Source of the DNA: Chryseolinea sp. H1M3-3
GTDB lineage: Bacteria; Bacteroidota; Bacteroidia; Cytophagales; Cyclobacteriaceae
DNA length: 64,000 nt
Assembly (NCBI RefSeq): GCF_029360725.1
Contig: NZ_JARKMY010000014.1
Location: 317,201-381,200 of the forward strand
Direction: 5' to 3'
Below, piece after piece: positions 8,876 through 18,185 of this stretch (positions are counted from its first letter, which is position 1; each line of letters starts with the position of its first letter). Both the position numbers and the translations under genes were made by a program. The notes below the pieces were generated by a model. That model searched no databases, was not told the origin of the DNA, and saw only the letters and a program-made list of their open reading frames with translations.

Positions 8876-11027
8876 GCTTAACTGGATTATAAATGCCCTC
8901 TGTTTTTAAAACAATATCACGAATAATGTGATCTAACTCATGAGCAGAACTTAAAATATAATGCAGTACCTCTTTTGGAATTTGTTCGTACGATTCATAT
9001 TTCGGCAGTATTTCAATCAGTCCCATAATCCGAGCCAACGGCGCTCTGACGACATGCGATTGAGTCCAGGCGATTTCTTTTAGCCGTTCATTCTGGTCTT
9101 CTATTGCCTGTATATAATTCATTCGTTCAGTCACGTCACGTTGTATGGATATGAAGTGCGTAAACTTTCCAGTATTGTCTGCTACAGGTGCGATAGCCAT
9201 ATTTAACCAAAATTTCTCGCCACTTTTTTTGTAATTAATAAGTTCGAGGTCACAAGGCTCTCCTGTAGTTAACGTTTTCCTGATTCTATTCAGCCCTTCC
9301 CTGCTTGTCAGGGGTCCTTGTAAAAAACGAGGAGATTTCCCAATTACTTCATTCTTTGAGTACCCCGTCATTTTTGTGAAGGCGTTGTTTACGTATACGA
9401 TTCTTGGACCCGGATTATCAATTGGCGTGGCTTCCGTTATCATCACGGCGTCGCTGGCATTCGTGATAACTGATTCTAATAATTTCAGACGATGCTCTTC
9501 TTCTTTTTGTCGGGTAATATCGTGCATGGATCCTATCATGCGAATACCCCTGCCGTTATCATCTTTAATCAGGAATCCCCTATCAAAAAAATATTTATAC
9601 GTCCCATCAGCGCAACGAAAACGATACTCATCAGTCCAATATGCATTGCAGTTGTTAATCGATGCATCTAATTTGTCTATTATTCTTTTGGATTCCTCCG
9701 GATGTAACTTATCAGTCCACCACGCTATTGTTGTTTGTGCTGTATCATAGCCGAGAACCGACCTTATGTTTTCGTTCCAGTTTAAATTACCAGTAGACAA
9801 ATCATAATCCCATATAACATCGTTGGTGGCTTTCGACACAATGTTATACCGTTCAACGCTTTCACGTATCTTATTTTCACTTTCCAATCTTTCTGTCACT
9901 TCAATGGAGTTAGCCACAATTCCACCTACTGAAGGATCATGAATCAGATTTGTCAACTTTGTTTCTATCCATCTCGAATTATTATTATTAATATCTTTTA
10001 TGCGGAATGGCTTTATATGAATCGACTTCTGTTGTTCGAGACGATTAAATTCCTGCCGTACTCGGGCCTTGTCTGCCTCATGGACAAAGTCGATAGCATT
10101 TTTACCAATCAATTGGTCCACGGTAATTCCTAAAATTGATTCAGCGGTCGGACTAACATAGGTGCAATTGCCTTCTGGGCTAAGAATGGCTATCATGTCC
10201 GTACCCTCTTGCACGAGTGCTTTGAAACGTTGCTCACTCAACTGAAGAATTTTTGCAGCTTTAGTCTTTTCTGTAATATCTGTGGCCAAAACAAGTCTCG
10301 CAGCTTTTCCATCAAAGTCTATCGAATCACTTTGCACTTCTACGAAAATCAGTTCGCCGGATTTTTTCACATGTTGTACTATTCCCCTATACGGGGCCGC
10401 AAATTTTTTAAATTGTTTAATTCTATCGAGTTGCTCTCCCACATTATTTTGAGTCCAGATAGCAGGAAGTTTCATTTGAAGAAACTCTTCTTTGCTGAAA
10501 CCATACTGAACGATAGCAGCTTCGTTGACGTCTAAAAAGCTAAGCGTCTCCAGATCGTAAACCCACATGGGGAGTGGACTAAAATGAAATAAACGATGAT
10601 ATTTGGCTTCCGATTTTTTTAGCTGGTTCCCAATTCGTTTTCGTTCGACACTGTAGGCGATACTTTTATAGAGTTGATATGCATTTAACTCATCCTTTAA
10701 AAGGTAATCCGCGACGCCCATAGAAAGGGCTGAGATACCAAATTTTTGATCTGAAAAACCTGTAAGCACAACAATAGGAGTTGATCCTGCAATTTCAACC
10801 ATGTCGTGCACTAACTTTTCTCCATATGCATCTGGCAGCGTTAAATCTAGAAGAATGGCATCGAAATTATGACGTTGTTCAAGAGTCCGTTCGGCCTCCT
10901 CATAGGTACTGGCCCGACGTAACATTATGTGAGCACCCTGCTCTCTCAGGTAATCCTCAATTAAGATAAAATCTCCGGTGTTATCTTCAACCACCAGTAT
11001 TTGTAAATCAGGTCTTAGAGAAGGCAT
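8865..11027 (-). CDS. REC - PAS(x3) - LOV-like - DHp signalling protein lacking an ATPase domain
   Basis: A 720-residue cytoplasmic sensor with no membrane segments. Order: receiver domain (about 8-125; Glu14/Asp15, Asp61, Thr89, Lys111); PAS (139-250); PAS (262-380); PAS_3 type (388-505); LOV-like PAS (about 510-638); DHp helix pair with QSHVVRAPLARIMGLIE, His658; end. The LOV-like domain keeps IVYVNNAF, RFLQGPLT, NYKKSGEKFW and FISIQRDVTER, but the photoactive Cys of NCRFLQ is replaced by Pro566. No HATPase_c N, G1 or G2 box follows the DHp domain, so the protein cannot phosphorylate itself as a classical kinase does. The downstream REC gene overlaps its 3' end. It may be a phospho-acceptor or scaffold for another kinase (inference). 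Confidence 0.85.
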   Translation of the reverse strand: MPSLRPDLQILVVEDNTGDFILIEDYLREQGAHIMLRRASTYEEAERTLEQRHNFDAILLDLTLPDAYGEKLVHDMVEIAGSTPIVVLTGFSDQKFGISALSMGVADYLLKDELNAYQLYKSIAYSVERKRIGNQLKKSEAKYHRLFHFSPLPMWVYDLETLSFLDVNEAAIVQYGFSKEEFLQMKLPAIWTQNNVGEQLDRIKQFKKFAAPYRGIVQHVKKSGELIFVEVQSDSIDFDGKAARLVLATDITEKTKAAKILQLSEQRFKALVQEGTDMIAILSPEGNCTYVSPTAESILGITVDQLIGKNAIDFVHEADKARVRQEFNRLEQQKSIHIKPFRIKDINNNNSRWIETKLTNLIHDPSVGGIVANSIEVTERLESENKIRESVERYNIVSKATNDVIWDYDLSTGNLNWNENIRSVLGYDTAQTTIAWWTDKLHPEESKRIIDKLDASINNCNAYWTDEYRFRCADGTYKYFFDRGFLIKDDNGRGIRMIGSMHDITRQKEEEHRLKLLESVITNASDAVMITEATPIDNPGPRIVYVNNAFTKMTGYSKNEVIGKSPRFLQGPLTSREGLNRIRKTLTTGEPCDLELINYKKSGEKFWLNMAIAPVADNTGKFTHFISIQRDVTERMNYIQAIEDQNERLKEIAWTQSHVVRAPLARIMGLIEILPKYESYEQIPKEVLHYILSSAHELDHIIRDIVLKTEGIYNPVKHET

Positions 11028-11216
11028 TTACCAATAACTTAACTTTATGAAAACCAGTTCATAACAATAATGTTAAATGTTGAAAATACGGATTACTTTT
11101 TGCAGATAACCTAATGCGATAAAAGAAACATTAGAATTCTGCGATTATTGGATAAAGTGAGGGTGCAGTGTTACAAACGGACGTGGTTTTGTCTCATCCA
11201 TGCTCAAAATTAGCCC

Positions 11217-13970
11217 TCAATACAAATTACCGAAATGTTTTGGTATGGTGAAATGGAAAGTACTACCGACTCCCGGACTAGAGTCGACCCATATCTTCCC
11301 TTGATAAGATTCAACGATTTTTTTGCAAATAGCTAGACCTAAGCCGGTTCCCGAGAATTCATCCCGGTTGTGAAGACGTTTAAAAAGAACAAAAACAGCA
11401 TCAAAATTCTTGGGGTCAATACCAATTCCATTGTCAGCTATTGAAAATTGCCAATGAGATAACGTTTCCGTAAATCTTATTTCGACTCGCGGCCTTTGTC
11501 CCGGCCTTTGATATTTTAATCCATTACCAACGAGATTATGAAGTACCTGTTGCAAAGGCGTTTTTGAAAATTGTATAACAGGTAAATCGTGCCAGATAAC
11601 TTCAGCATTTTTTTCTTCTATTGTGGTTTGGTTCAGTTGGACAATTTCCTTCAACAACTCATTCATGTCAATCTTTTGCACCGCCGAATCCGATTTACCT
11701 ACGCGCGAATACTCCAGTAAATCCAAGATGATACGTTTCATTCGAGCCGCTCCATCAACGGCAAAGTGTATATACTGCCTCCCCTTCTCGTCGAGTATGT
11801 CATTATATTTCTTCTCTATTTGCGTAAGAAAACTGGTGACCATTCTAAGTGGTTCTTGCAAATCATGTGAAGTGATGTAAGCGAATTGTTCCAGTTCGGC
11901 GTTTGATTTTGCTAATTCCATGGCACGTTTGTTAAGCTCGTTATTCAATTCAATCAATGCCAACTCATTCTTTTTTAGACGGGTAATATCTTGTAAGGTA
12001 CCTTGCAAACGGATTGGAGTACCTTTGTCATCACAAACTCTAGAGGCTTCAATTAAAATATATCGCAAATCACCATCTTTTCGGATCAGTCGATAGTCAG
12101 GCTTCAAGAAAGGAATACCTTGTAATGCGGCACGATGGTTTTCAAGAAATTCTTGCCTGTCATCAGGATGAATAAGGTCAGCAAATTCCTGAATCGAAGC
12201 AACGTTTGCTTTTTTATCCAGTCCACATATTTCATAAATCTGAGTCGACCAATAATTAGCATTTCCAATCAAATCCAATTCCCAATATCCCAGCTTCGCG
12301 ATTTGTTGCGCCGATAATAATTGGGTATGGGCTTTTTGCAATTGTGATTGTGCTTCTTTTTTTTCGCTTATATCTTCAATAAAGGCGCAGAAAAATTCTG
12401 AGTTATCTTGCTTCACAGGAAGGATGGTCAATGATATTGGAAACTCGATTCCCTGGCGATTTTTAGCCGTTACTTCCATAACCTTATTAAGCATGGAAGA
12501 ACTCTGCGCTGTTCTAAGGTAATTTCCTAATCCCGCAAAGTGCCGATCCCTGAAATTTTCCGGTAATATCAGGTCGGAAATTTCTATTCCCAACACCTCT
12601 TCTTCTTTCCATCCGAATATTTTCTCTGCTTGTGGATTCCATAATGTTACTTGTCCTGCTGTATCTATACAGATAATAGCATCCAACGCCGCATTCATTA
12701 TTAGTCGTCGCGTCTGTTCGCTTTTCTTAACCGCATCCTGCGCCTGTTTATTAATTAGAATTGTTTTTAGTATGATACTCGCTTTGTCGATAGAATCTTC
12801 CTCACTTGGTTTAACTTCATGCGTTGTCGTATAATAAATTGCAAAGGTACCGAGCACGTTTTGTTTGATATCCAGGATTGGATAAGACCAGCACGATTTT
12901 AATTGGAATTGCTCCGCCAGGGTACCATAATCTTTTGTGATTGGATCGCTTACGATATCCTTTACAAATACTTTGCGCTTTGTCTGGGCGGCTACCCCAC
13001 ACGAACCTGAGCCAACCGGAATCCCATCAATTGCCTGGTTGAATTCAGAAGGCAAATGTGGTGAGACCCATGTAAATAATTTATCATTCTTAACTTTTAA
13101 AATACTACACAACATGTGGGGATGTATACGTTGAAGACCATTTAACAGCAAGGTCAAAATTTCTTCAATGGGCGTTTCGCTATTCGTGTAAAATTCAAAA
13201 ATATTCTTTTCAAGTTCTGAAATACTTTTTCGGCGTTTCGTCTCCGTGATATTTCTGATGAAAGCAGACACACCGTCTGGAGAAGGGTAAATATGATACT
13301 CCAGCCATATATTGAAGGGTTCATAATAAAATTCAGTATGCACATCTACCTGCTCAATCATCGCTTTATGGTATGCGAAATAAATATTTGAGCCCACGAT
13401 ATCAGGAAATTCTTCCCACATGTGTTTACCTAAAAGTGAATCCACCGTGCGGTTTGCCAACTCCGCTCCTCTTTTGTTAACATAAGTAAACCGAAAATTT
13501 CTGTCTAACGAAACAAAGGAATCAGACACTCTTTCAATCAATCCGCGCCCGCGGTCCTCAGCATTCCTTATCTTTTCTGCTTCCAGCATCTGTCGCTTTG
13601 AAATATCTACGACGCTAATACTGAACAAGTCTTCAGCGTAAACATTTTCAAGCGTCAACCATGAAACCTCACACGGAAAACGATCGCCGTTTTTCCGGAT
13701 GGCGTAAGATTCAATCACATATTTTTCTTCGCACTTTGCTCGTTGAAACACGCGCTCAAAATTTTCTTCAAAGAGGATTTGTCTTGTGCTTGACTTTAAT
13801 TCTTCCAACGCATAACCAAACATGGCTGCCGCATTTTCATTACCATCAACGATAGTACCATTAGCAATGGTGAGTAGAATTGCATTGGAACGTTCAACTA
13901 TAGAGCGACAGATGCCTTCGTTGGACAAAGAAGGACTTGAATGATCAGATTTATTGAGAGGGCTACGCAT
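11217..13970 (-). CDS. Multi-PAS/GAF sensor histidine kinase
   Basis: A 917-residue hybrid-free histidine kinase without transmembrane segments. Order: PAS (about 20-130), PAS (150-250), GAF (about 280-410), PAS (425-545), PAS_3 (555-670), DHp with FAYITSHDLQEPLRM (His702), and HATPase_c with N box (QQVLHNLVGNGLKY), G1 (DNGIGID) and G2 (GTGLGLAICKKI). All catalytic boxes are intact, unlike the two DHp-only proteins nearby. There is no cognate response regulator in the same transcription unit. The closest receiver domains are the REC-PAS-DHp protein and the lone REC protein immediately downstream on the same strand, 190 bp away. A phosphorelay among the three is an attractive inference. The signal sensed is unknown. 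Confidence 0.9.
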   Translation of the reverse strand: MRSPLNKSDHSSPSLSNEGICRSIVERSNAILLTIANGTIVDGNENAAAMFGYALEELKSSTRQILFEENFERVFQRAKCEEKYVIESYAIRKNGDRFPCEVSWLTLENVYAEDLFSISVVDISKRQMLEAEKIRNAEDRGRGLIERVSDSFVSLDRNFRFTYVNKRGAELANRTVDSLLGKHMWEEFPDIVGSNIYFAYHKAMIEQVDVHTEFYYEPFNIWLEYHIYPSPDGVSAFIRNITETKRRKSISELEKNIFEFYTNSETPIEEILTLLLNGLQRIHPHMLCSILKVKNDKLFTWVSPHLPSEFNQAIDGIPVGSGSCGVAAQTKRKVFVKDIVSDPITKDYGTLAEQFQLKSCWSYPILDIKQNVLGTFAIYYTTTHEVKPSEEDSIDKASIILKTILINKQAQDAVKKSEQTRRLIMNAALDAIICIDTAGQVTLWNPQAEKIFGWKEEEVLGIEISDLILPENFRDRHFAGLGNYLRTAQSSSMLNKVMEVTAKNRQGIEFPISLTILPVKQDNSEFFCAFIEDISEKKEAQSQLQKAHTQLLSAQQIAKLGYWELDLIGNANYWSTQIYEICGLDKKANVASIQEFADLIHPDDRQEFLENHRAALQGIPFLKPDYRLIRKDGDLRYILIEASRVCDDKGTPIRLQGTLQDITRLKKNELALIELNNELNKRAMELAKSNAELEQFAYITSHDLQEPLRMVTSFLTQIEKKYNDILDEKGRQYIHFAVDGAARMKRIILDLLEYSRVGKSDSAVQKIDMNELLKEIVQLNQTTIEEKNAEVIWHDLPVIQFSKTPLQQVLHNLVGNGLKYQRPGQRPRVEIRFTETLSHWQFSIADNGIGIDPKNFDAVFVLFKRLHNRDEFSGTGLGLAICKKIVESYQGKIWVDSSPGVGSTFHFTIPKHFGNLY

Positions 13971-14146
13971 TGAATCTCAATTTCTGAATTAATTACTAAT
14001 GGTTCAATGCATTTGAGCATAAAAATAAAAAGTGAGTACCCGTATTTTTCAAATCCCGATTCCAGGAGGAATATAAATAGGCTAGTACCGCACAAAGTGC
14101 TGGGTCATTAGGGAAAGCACATCACCAGTCAAAGGCCACCGGTTTA

Positions 14147-16549
14147 TCATTCATACCGCAGTGATCTTGCGGGATTAATCCGCGCCGCATTTATCGTGTG
14201 GATACTCACGGTTAGTAGTGCGATAGCCACAACAACAAAACTTGGAATACCAAAAATCCACCAGGCTAACGAAATCCGGTAGGCGAATTCAGACAACCAT
14301 TCATTCATAATCCACCACGCGACTGGTACGGACAACGTGATTGCGATCAACATAAGTATGAGATAATCCTTACTCACTAACGTTAGAATACTTGGTACAC
14401 TGGCACCCAACACTTTTCGTATGCCTATTTCTTTTGTACGTTGAATGGCCGTGAGCGATGACAATCCAAAAAGACCCAGACACGCAATAAAAATAGCGAG
14501 GGTGGAAAATATGCCAAACACCTTTCCAAATTGCTGATCGGCCTGGTACTGTTGATTATAGTGATCATCCAGAAAAAAATAGCTAAAGGGATTGCCGGCA
14601 AAAATGGCTTTCCAGGTATCTTCAAATCGGCTAAGCGATTCTTTTACATTTGATGTATTGAACTTAATAGAATATAGTCCACCAGGGGATGCGTTGTATC
14701 GCAGCACAAGAGGTTCAAAGGCTTTCTTTAAAGATTCCTGGTGATAATTTTTAACCACACCCACGATTCGAAATGTGTCCCCCCAGAAAAAAATCTGATC
14801 ATTCAACGCATCTTCCGGTTTCTTGAAACCCATGAGTTGAAATGCCGATTCATTAAGTAAAACATTTTTCCACTCATTAGCAGTTTCCCCGGAAAATCCT
14901 CTTCCCGCAATTACTTTCAATCCATACAAGGGTATGAAATCGTGATCCATCATGATGACGCGATATTGTTTGGCTTCTTTTTCAGATTGACTTAGCCTAC
15001 GGATTCCACCAGCATTCCATCCAGGCTGACGCCCCGGTACCTCAGAAGAAGCAGTCACAGCAACCACTTCCGGATATTGATGAATTTGTTGCTTAAAGAC
15101 CTGAAATTTTGTTTCGTATGTGGAGTCAACGACGTTTGGTGACGGAAGTATCAAAGTTTGGTCGATGTTAACGCCCAATGCCTGATTTTGCATAAACTGT
15201 ATCTGCCTGTAGACAGTGAAGGTTCCAACTATAAGGGTGATCGAACAAATAAACTGCACGATCACCATTCCTTTACGGAACCGTACGCCAGAATGCGTAT
15301 TTTTAAACCGTCCCTTCAAAACCTCCACGGGTTTGTAGGAAGATAAAACAAAGGCGGGATACAGGCCTGAAAGCAAAGCTCCTCCAATAATCAATGCTCC
15401 CATCCAGATCCAAAACATATTTTGCTTGAATAATAAATAATCCAGCTGCCTTCCTGTTAGATCACTGAAAGCAGGTGTAAGCATTACTACCAGGACCACA
15501 GAAATTATAACAGCCACAATATTCAGCAATAACGACTCTACAAGAAATTGTTGAATAAGTTGTGATCTGATACTACCCATCACTTTACGAACACCAACTT
15601 CGCGTGCTCGCTCAATCGATTTTGCCGTTGACAGATTGATATAATTGATCCAGGCAATCACCAAAATCAGTATGGCTACGATAGACAAAAAATATGTGGA
15701 TTGCCGGTTGCCATTTGGTTTGAATTCCATCATGAAATTAGAATCCAGGTGAATGTCGGTAACGGGTTGCATATGAAAAGCGATTCCTGCATTAAAACGC
15801 TTCATCTCCTCTCCTGTTTTTTGCTCGGCCAACGCAGGAATTTTTGCTTCGATTGCCTTTACGTCTGCTTTTTCATGGAGAAGAACGTAGGTTAGAAATC
15901 CATCCCAAGACCATGTAAGCATAGGATCATTTCTTACTGTAGTCAACGTGACGAAAGACATCAGGGCACTAATTTGCATATGTGTATTGGCTGGCAAATC
16001 TTCGAAGATACCCGTGACTTGATATTCCTCTTTGCCATTTACCCGCATCATTTTCCCCACAGGATCTTCCTGCCCAAAATATTTTTTTGCAAGGGATTGT
16101 GATAACACTATTTTAAACGGCTCCCTTAGTACCGAAGAATCCTCGCCCGCCAGAAGTTTAACGGAAAAGATTTTAAAAAAGTCTTCTGATGCATAATAGA
16201 CATCAGTTTCCTTGAAATATACATCACCAACGGAAAACATAGGACGCGTCCCGCTTAGTCTTACAAATCTTTCCACTTCTGGAAAGTTTGCTTTCATATC
16301 GGGGCCAATACCTGCACATCCGGCCGCCCAACGGGTAGCCAACACGCCATTTTCATACCGATCCTGTTGCATCCTAAAAATCCTTGCCTTCTTCTCATGA
16401 AAATCATCGTAGCTAAATTCATGCAATACATACTGGGTGATGAGCATGCATGCCATCATTCCAATGGCTAGTCCGAGTACGTTAATAAACGTAAAACCTT
16501 TATTACGCAAAATATAGCGTAAAACGGAGGTGAGGTAGTTTTTAATCAT
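14147..16549 (-). CDS. FtsX/MacB-family ABC transporter permease
   Basis: An 800-residue inner-membrane permease of the type common in Bacteroidota, with two fused half-permeases. N-terminal transmembrane helix (about 20-42, GFTFINVLGLAIGMMACML), MacB periplasmic core domain, FtsX-type helices (about 280-420, with SIERAREVGVRKVMGS), then a second periplasmic domain and FtsX helices (about 670-795, with TAIQRTKEIGIRKVLGAS). The paired E[VI]G[VI]RKV[ML]G motifs are the coupling-helix signature. Such proteins work with a MacB/LolD-like ATPase in antimicrobial-peptide, lipoprotein or cell-envelope stress functions. No ATPase gene is adjacent; a LolD-type ATPase sits 43 kb away at 59447. The substrate is unknown. 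Confidence 0.9.
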   Translation of the reverse strand: MIKNYLTSVLRYILRNKGFTFINVLGLAIGMMACMLITQYVLHEFSYDDFHEKKARIFRMQQDRYENGVLATRWAAGCAGIGPDMKANFPEVERFVRLSGTRPMFSVGDVYFKETDVYYASEDFFKIFSVKLLAGEDSSVLREPFKIVLSQSLAKKYFGQEDPVGKMMRVNGKEEYQVTGIFEDLPANTHMQISALMSFVTLTTVRNDPMLTWSWDGFLTYVLLHEKADVKAIEAKIPALAEQKTGEEMKRFNAGIAFHMQPVTDIHLDSNFMMEFKPNGNRQSTYFLSIVAILILVIAWINYINLSTAKSIERAREVGVRKVMGSIRSQLIQQFLVESLLLNIVAVIISVVLVVMLTPAFSDLTGRQLDYLLFKQNMFWIWMGALIIGGALLSGLYPAFVLSSYKPVEVLKGRFKNTHSGVRFRKGMVIVQFICSITLIVGTFTVYRQIQFMQNQALGVNIDQTLILPSPNVVDSTYETKFQVFKQQIHQYPEVVAVTASSEVPGRQPGWNAGGIRRLSQSEKEAKQYRVIMMDHDFIPLYGLKVIAGRGFSGETANEWKNVLLNESAFQLMGFKKPEDALNDQIFFWGDTFRIVGVVKNYHQESLKKAFEPLVLRYNASPGGLYSIKFNTSNVKESLSRFEDTWKAIFAGNPFSYFFLDDHYNQQYQADQQFGKVFGIFSTLAIFIACLGLFGLSSLTAIQRTKEIGIRKVLGASVPSILTLVSKDYLILMLIAITLSVPVAWWIMNEWLSEFAYRISLAWWIFGIPSFVVVAIALLTVSIHTINAARINPARSLRYE

Positions 16550-16702
16550 GCGACAAAATTTATCTTAGGCGAATGGAATACTTGTGAACGCCTAAATCGT
16601 TACATTTAAATTAAGAAAACTTTTTAGAACACCGGTTCTGCACTTAACAAGGGTTGCCCAATCACATCCTATCAAACACGAACGAAATCAGCGCGCGAAA
16701 TC

Positions 16703-18145
16703 TTACTTATTGCTTTCGAGTTTGCGACTTACTTGACGGATAATATCATCCAACTCATTTGCTGAAACCTGTAGGCGTGAAATAATTTCTTCGCGCTCAT
16801 GGTTTAACTCTTTGACTTTAACCAACTCCACTAACCCTAAAATTCGGGCCAACGGTCCACGGACTTCATGTGCTGTAAAGAATGCATACTCCACCAGTTT
16901 TTGATTTTGCATTCGTATTTCCTCCGTGCGTGCCTGTACTTTTTCTTCTAACCCTTCATTTAATTTATTAATCTCAAGGTTCAACGTCTGTAGCGCCTTT
17001 CGCGCATGCTTATTATTTTCGTTAAGTATGTAAAGTTTATATCCGAACAACGTCACCAGTATAAGGATAATCGTTACGCCAACGATCGCCAGGTACTGTC
17101 GCTGAATTTGATGATCTCGTAATGTGAGCATTTGTTCTTTTTTCTCGAACTCATAAAGCATTTGCATGGTGGCGATCTGTTGTGACTTCTGCTTGTCGAA
17201 TATCTCACGGTCTAAAACACTTGCTTCCCTGGTGTAATAAAGTGATGAATCAAGATGATCAATCGCTGAAAAATATCGCGCTAAATATTCACTTGCCTCC
17301 ATTTCATTGGTCTTGCTGTTTTGTTGACGTGCGAGTTCTAGTGCTTTCTTTAAATAACGATAGGATGAATCATATCGGTTTGCTTCAAGATAAAGTTTTC
17401 CTAATTGATTATTCCCCTCGATGATTTGAATGTGATCGTTCGCCTTGGCTGCAGTTCTTATCGTTTCATAATAATATCCTGAAGCATAGGGCCAGTTCCG
17501 TAGTTGATGATACATTTTTCCCAATTGCAACATGGCATGGCTTATTCCCCAATTATTATTCAATAGCCTATATCTTTTCAATGCCTCCTTGCCAAACTCA
17601 AGTCCCTTGTCCACCAATTTCTTTTTCATGTAGATCTCTGACAATGCAAGAATAACATTCGCAACCCCCAGGCTGTCGCCGATCTCACGTTTCCACGCAA
17701 GAGACTTTGTAGAGAGATCGTAAGCTTTGTCGATTTCACCACGGGCTGTGAAGACCATTGCCATGTTATTCAAGACATCCGACTGCCCTGCTTTATCGTC
17801 ATTGGATTCGTATAGCTTAAGGGCCTCGTAGGAATATTCGATTGCTTTATCATGCTCACCCTTTACGTAATAAGTGGCGCCGAGCGTTTTATATCCCTCC
17901 GCCAGGCCTTTTTGATAGTTGGTCTCTCGCGATTGCCCAATCGCCTGGGTAGCAAATTTTTCGGCATCGTCAATTGAGAAAAGCGTATAGCTGGAGGCAA
18001 GATTGTTTAGGAGGTCAATGCGTTTTGGACCGTCCTGTATCCTTGGGAGGGCATTAAGCAATGAATCAAGCTCATGTTTGGCCTGAGCATGACTCGAATA
18101 AAACGAGACAGTAACCAACCAAAACAAAAAGGCTATTCTTTCCAT
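16703..18145 (-). CDS. TPR signalling protein ending in a DHp domain without ATPase
   Basis: A 480-residue protein with a signal-peptide-like N-terminus, six or seven tetratricopeptide repeats (about 45-310), one transmembrane helix (about 335-357, AIVGVTIILILVTLFGYKL), a coiled coil (about 365-410) and a C-terminal DHp-like helix pair, FFTAHEVRGPLARILGLVE with His426. It stops 54 residues after that His, with no HATPase_c domain. The topology (periplasmic TPRs, cytoplasmic DHp) matches the TPR-containing histidine kinases of Bacteroidota minus their catalytic domain. Its DHp motif closely resembles that of the REC-PAS-LOV protein at 8865 ([SA]HxVRxPLARI[ML]GL[IV]E), so the two may belong to one family of kinase-less phospho-acceptors. 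No frameshift remnant of an ATPase domain is visible downstream before metF. Confidence 0.85.
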   Translation of the reverse strand: MERIAFLFWLVTVSFYSSHAQAKHELDSLLNALPRIQDGPKRIDLLNNLASSYTLFSIDDAEKFATQAIGQSRETNYQKGLAEGYKTLGATYYVKGEHDKAIEYSYEALKLYESNDDKAGQSDVLNNMAMVFTARGEIDKAYDLSTKSLAWKREIGDSLGVANVILALSEIYMKKKLVDKGLEFGKEALKRYRLLNNNWGISHAMLQLGKMYHQLRNWPYASGYYYETIRTAAKANDHIQIIEGNNQLGKLYLEANRYDSSYRYLKKALELARQQNSKTNEMEASEYLARYFSAIDHLDSSLYYTREASVLDREIFDKQKSQQIATMQMLYEFEKKEQMLTLRDHQIQRQYLAIVGVTIILILVTLFGYKLYILNENNKHARKALQTLNLEINKLNEGLEEKVQARTEEIRMQNQKLVEYAFFTAHEVRGPLARILGLVELVKVKELNHEREEIISRLQVSANELDDIIRQVSRKLESNK

Positions 18146-18185
18146 TTTAATAACAAACCTACATAACTGGAATGTTAAAGATAAC

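Noticed and set aside
8865-11027. Frameshifted histidine kinase with a lost ATPase domain
   Set aside because: The downstream sequence encodes a receiver domain starting within the last codons, and no HATPase motif appears in any frame nearby. The short C-terminus looks native.
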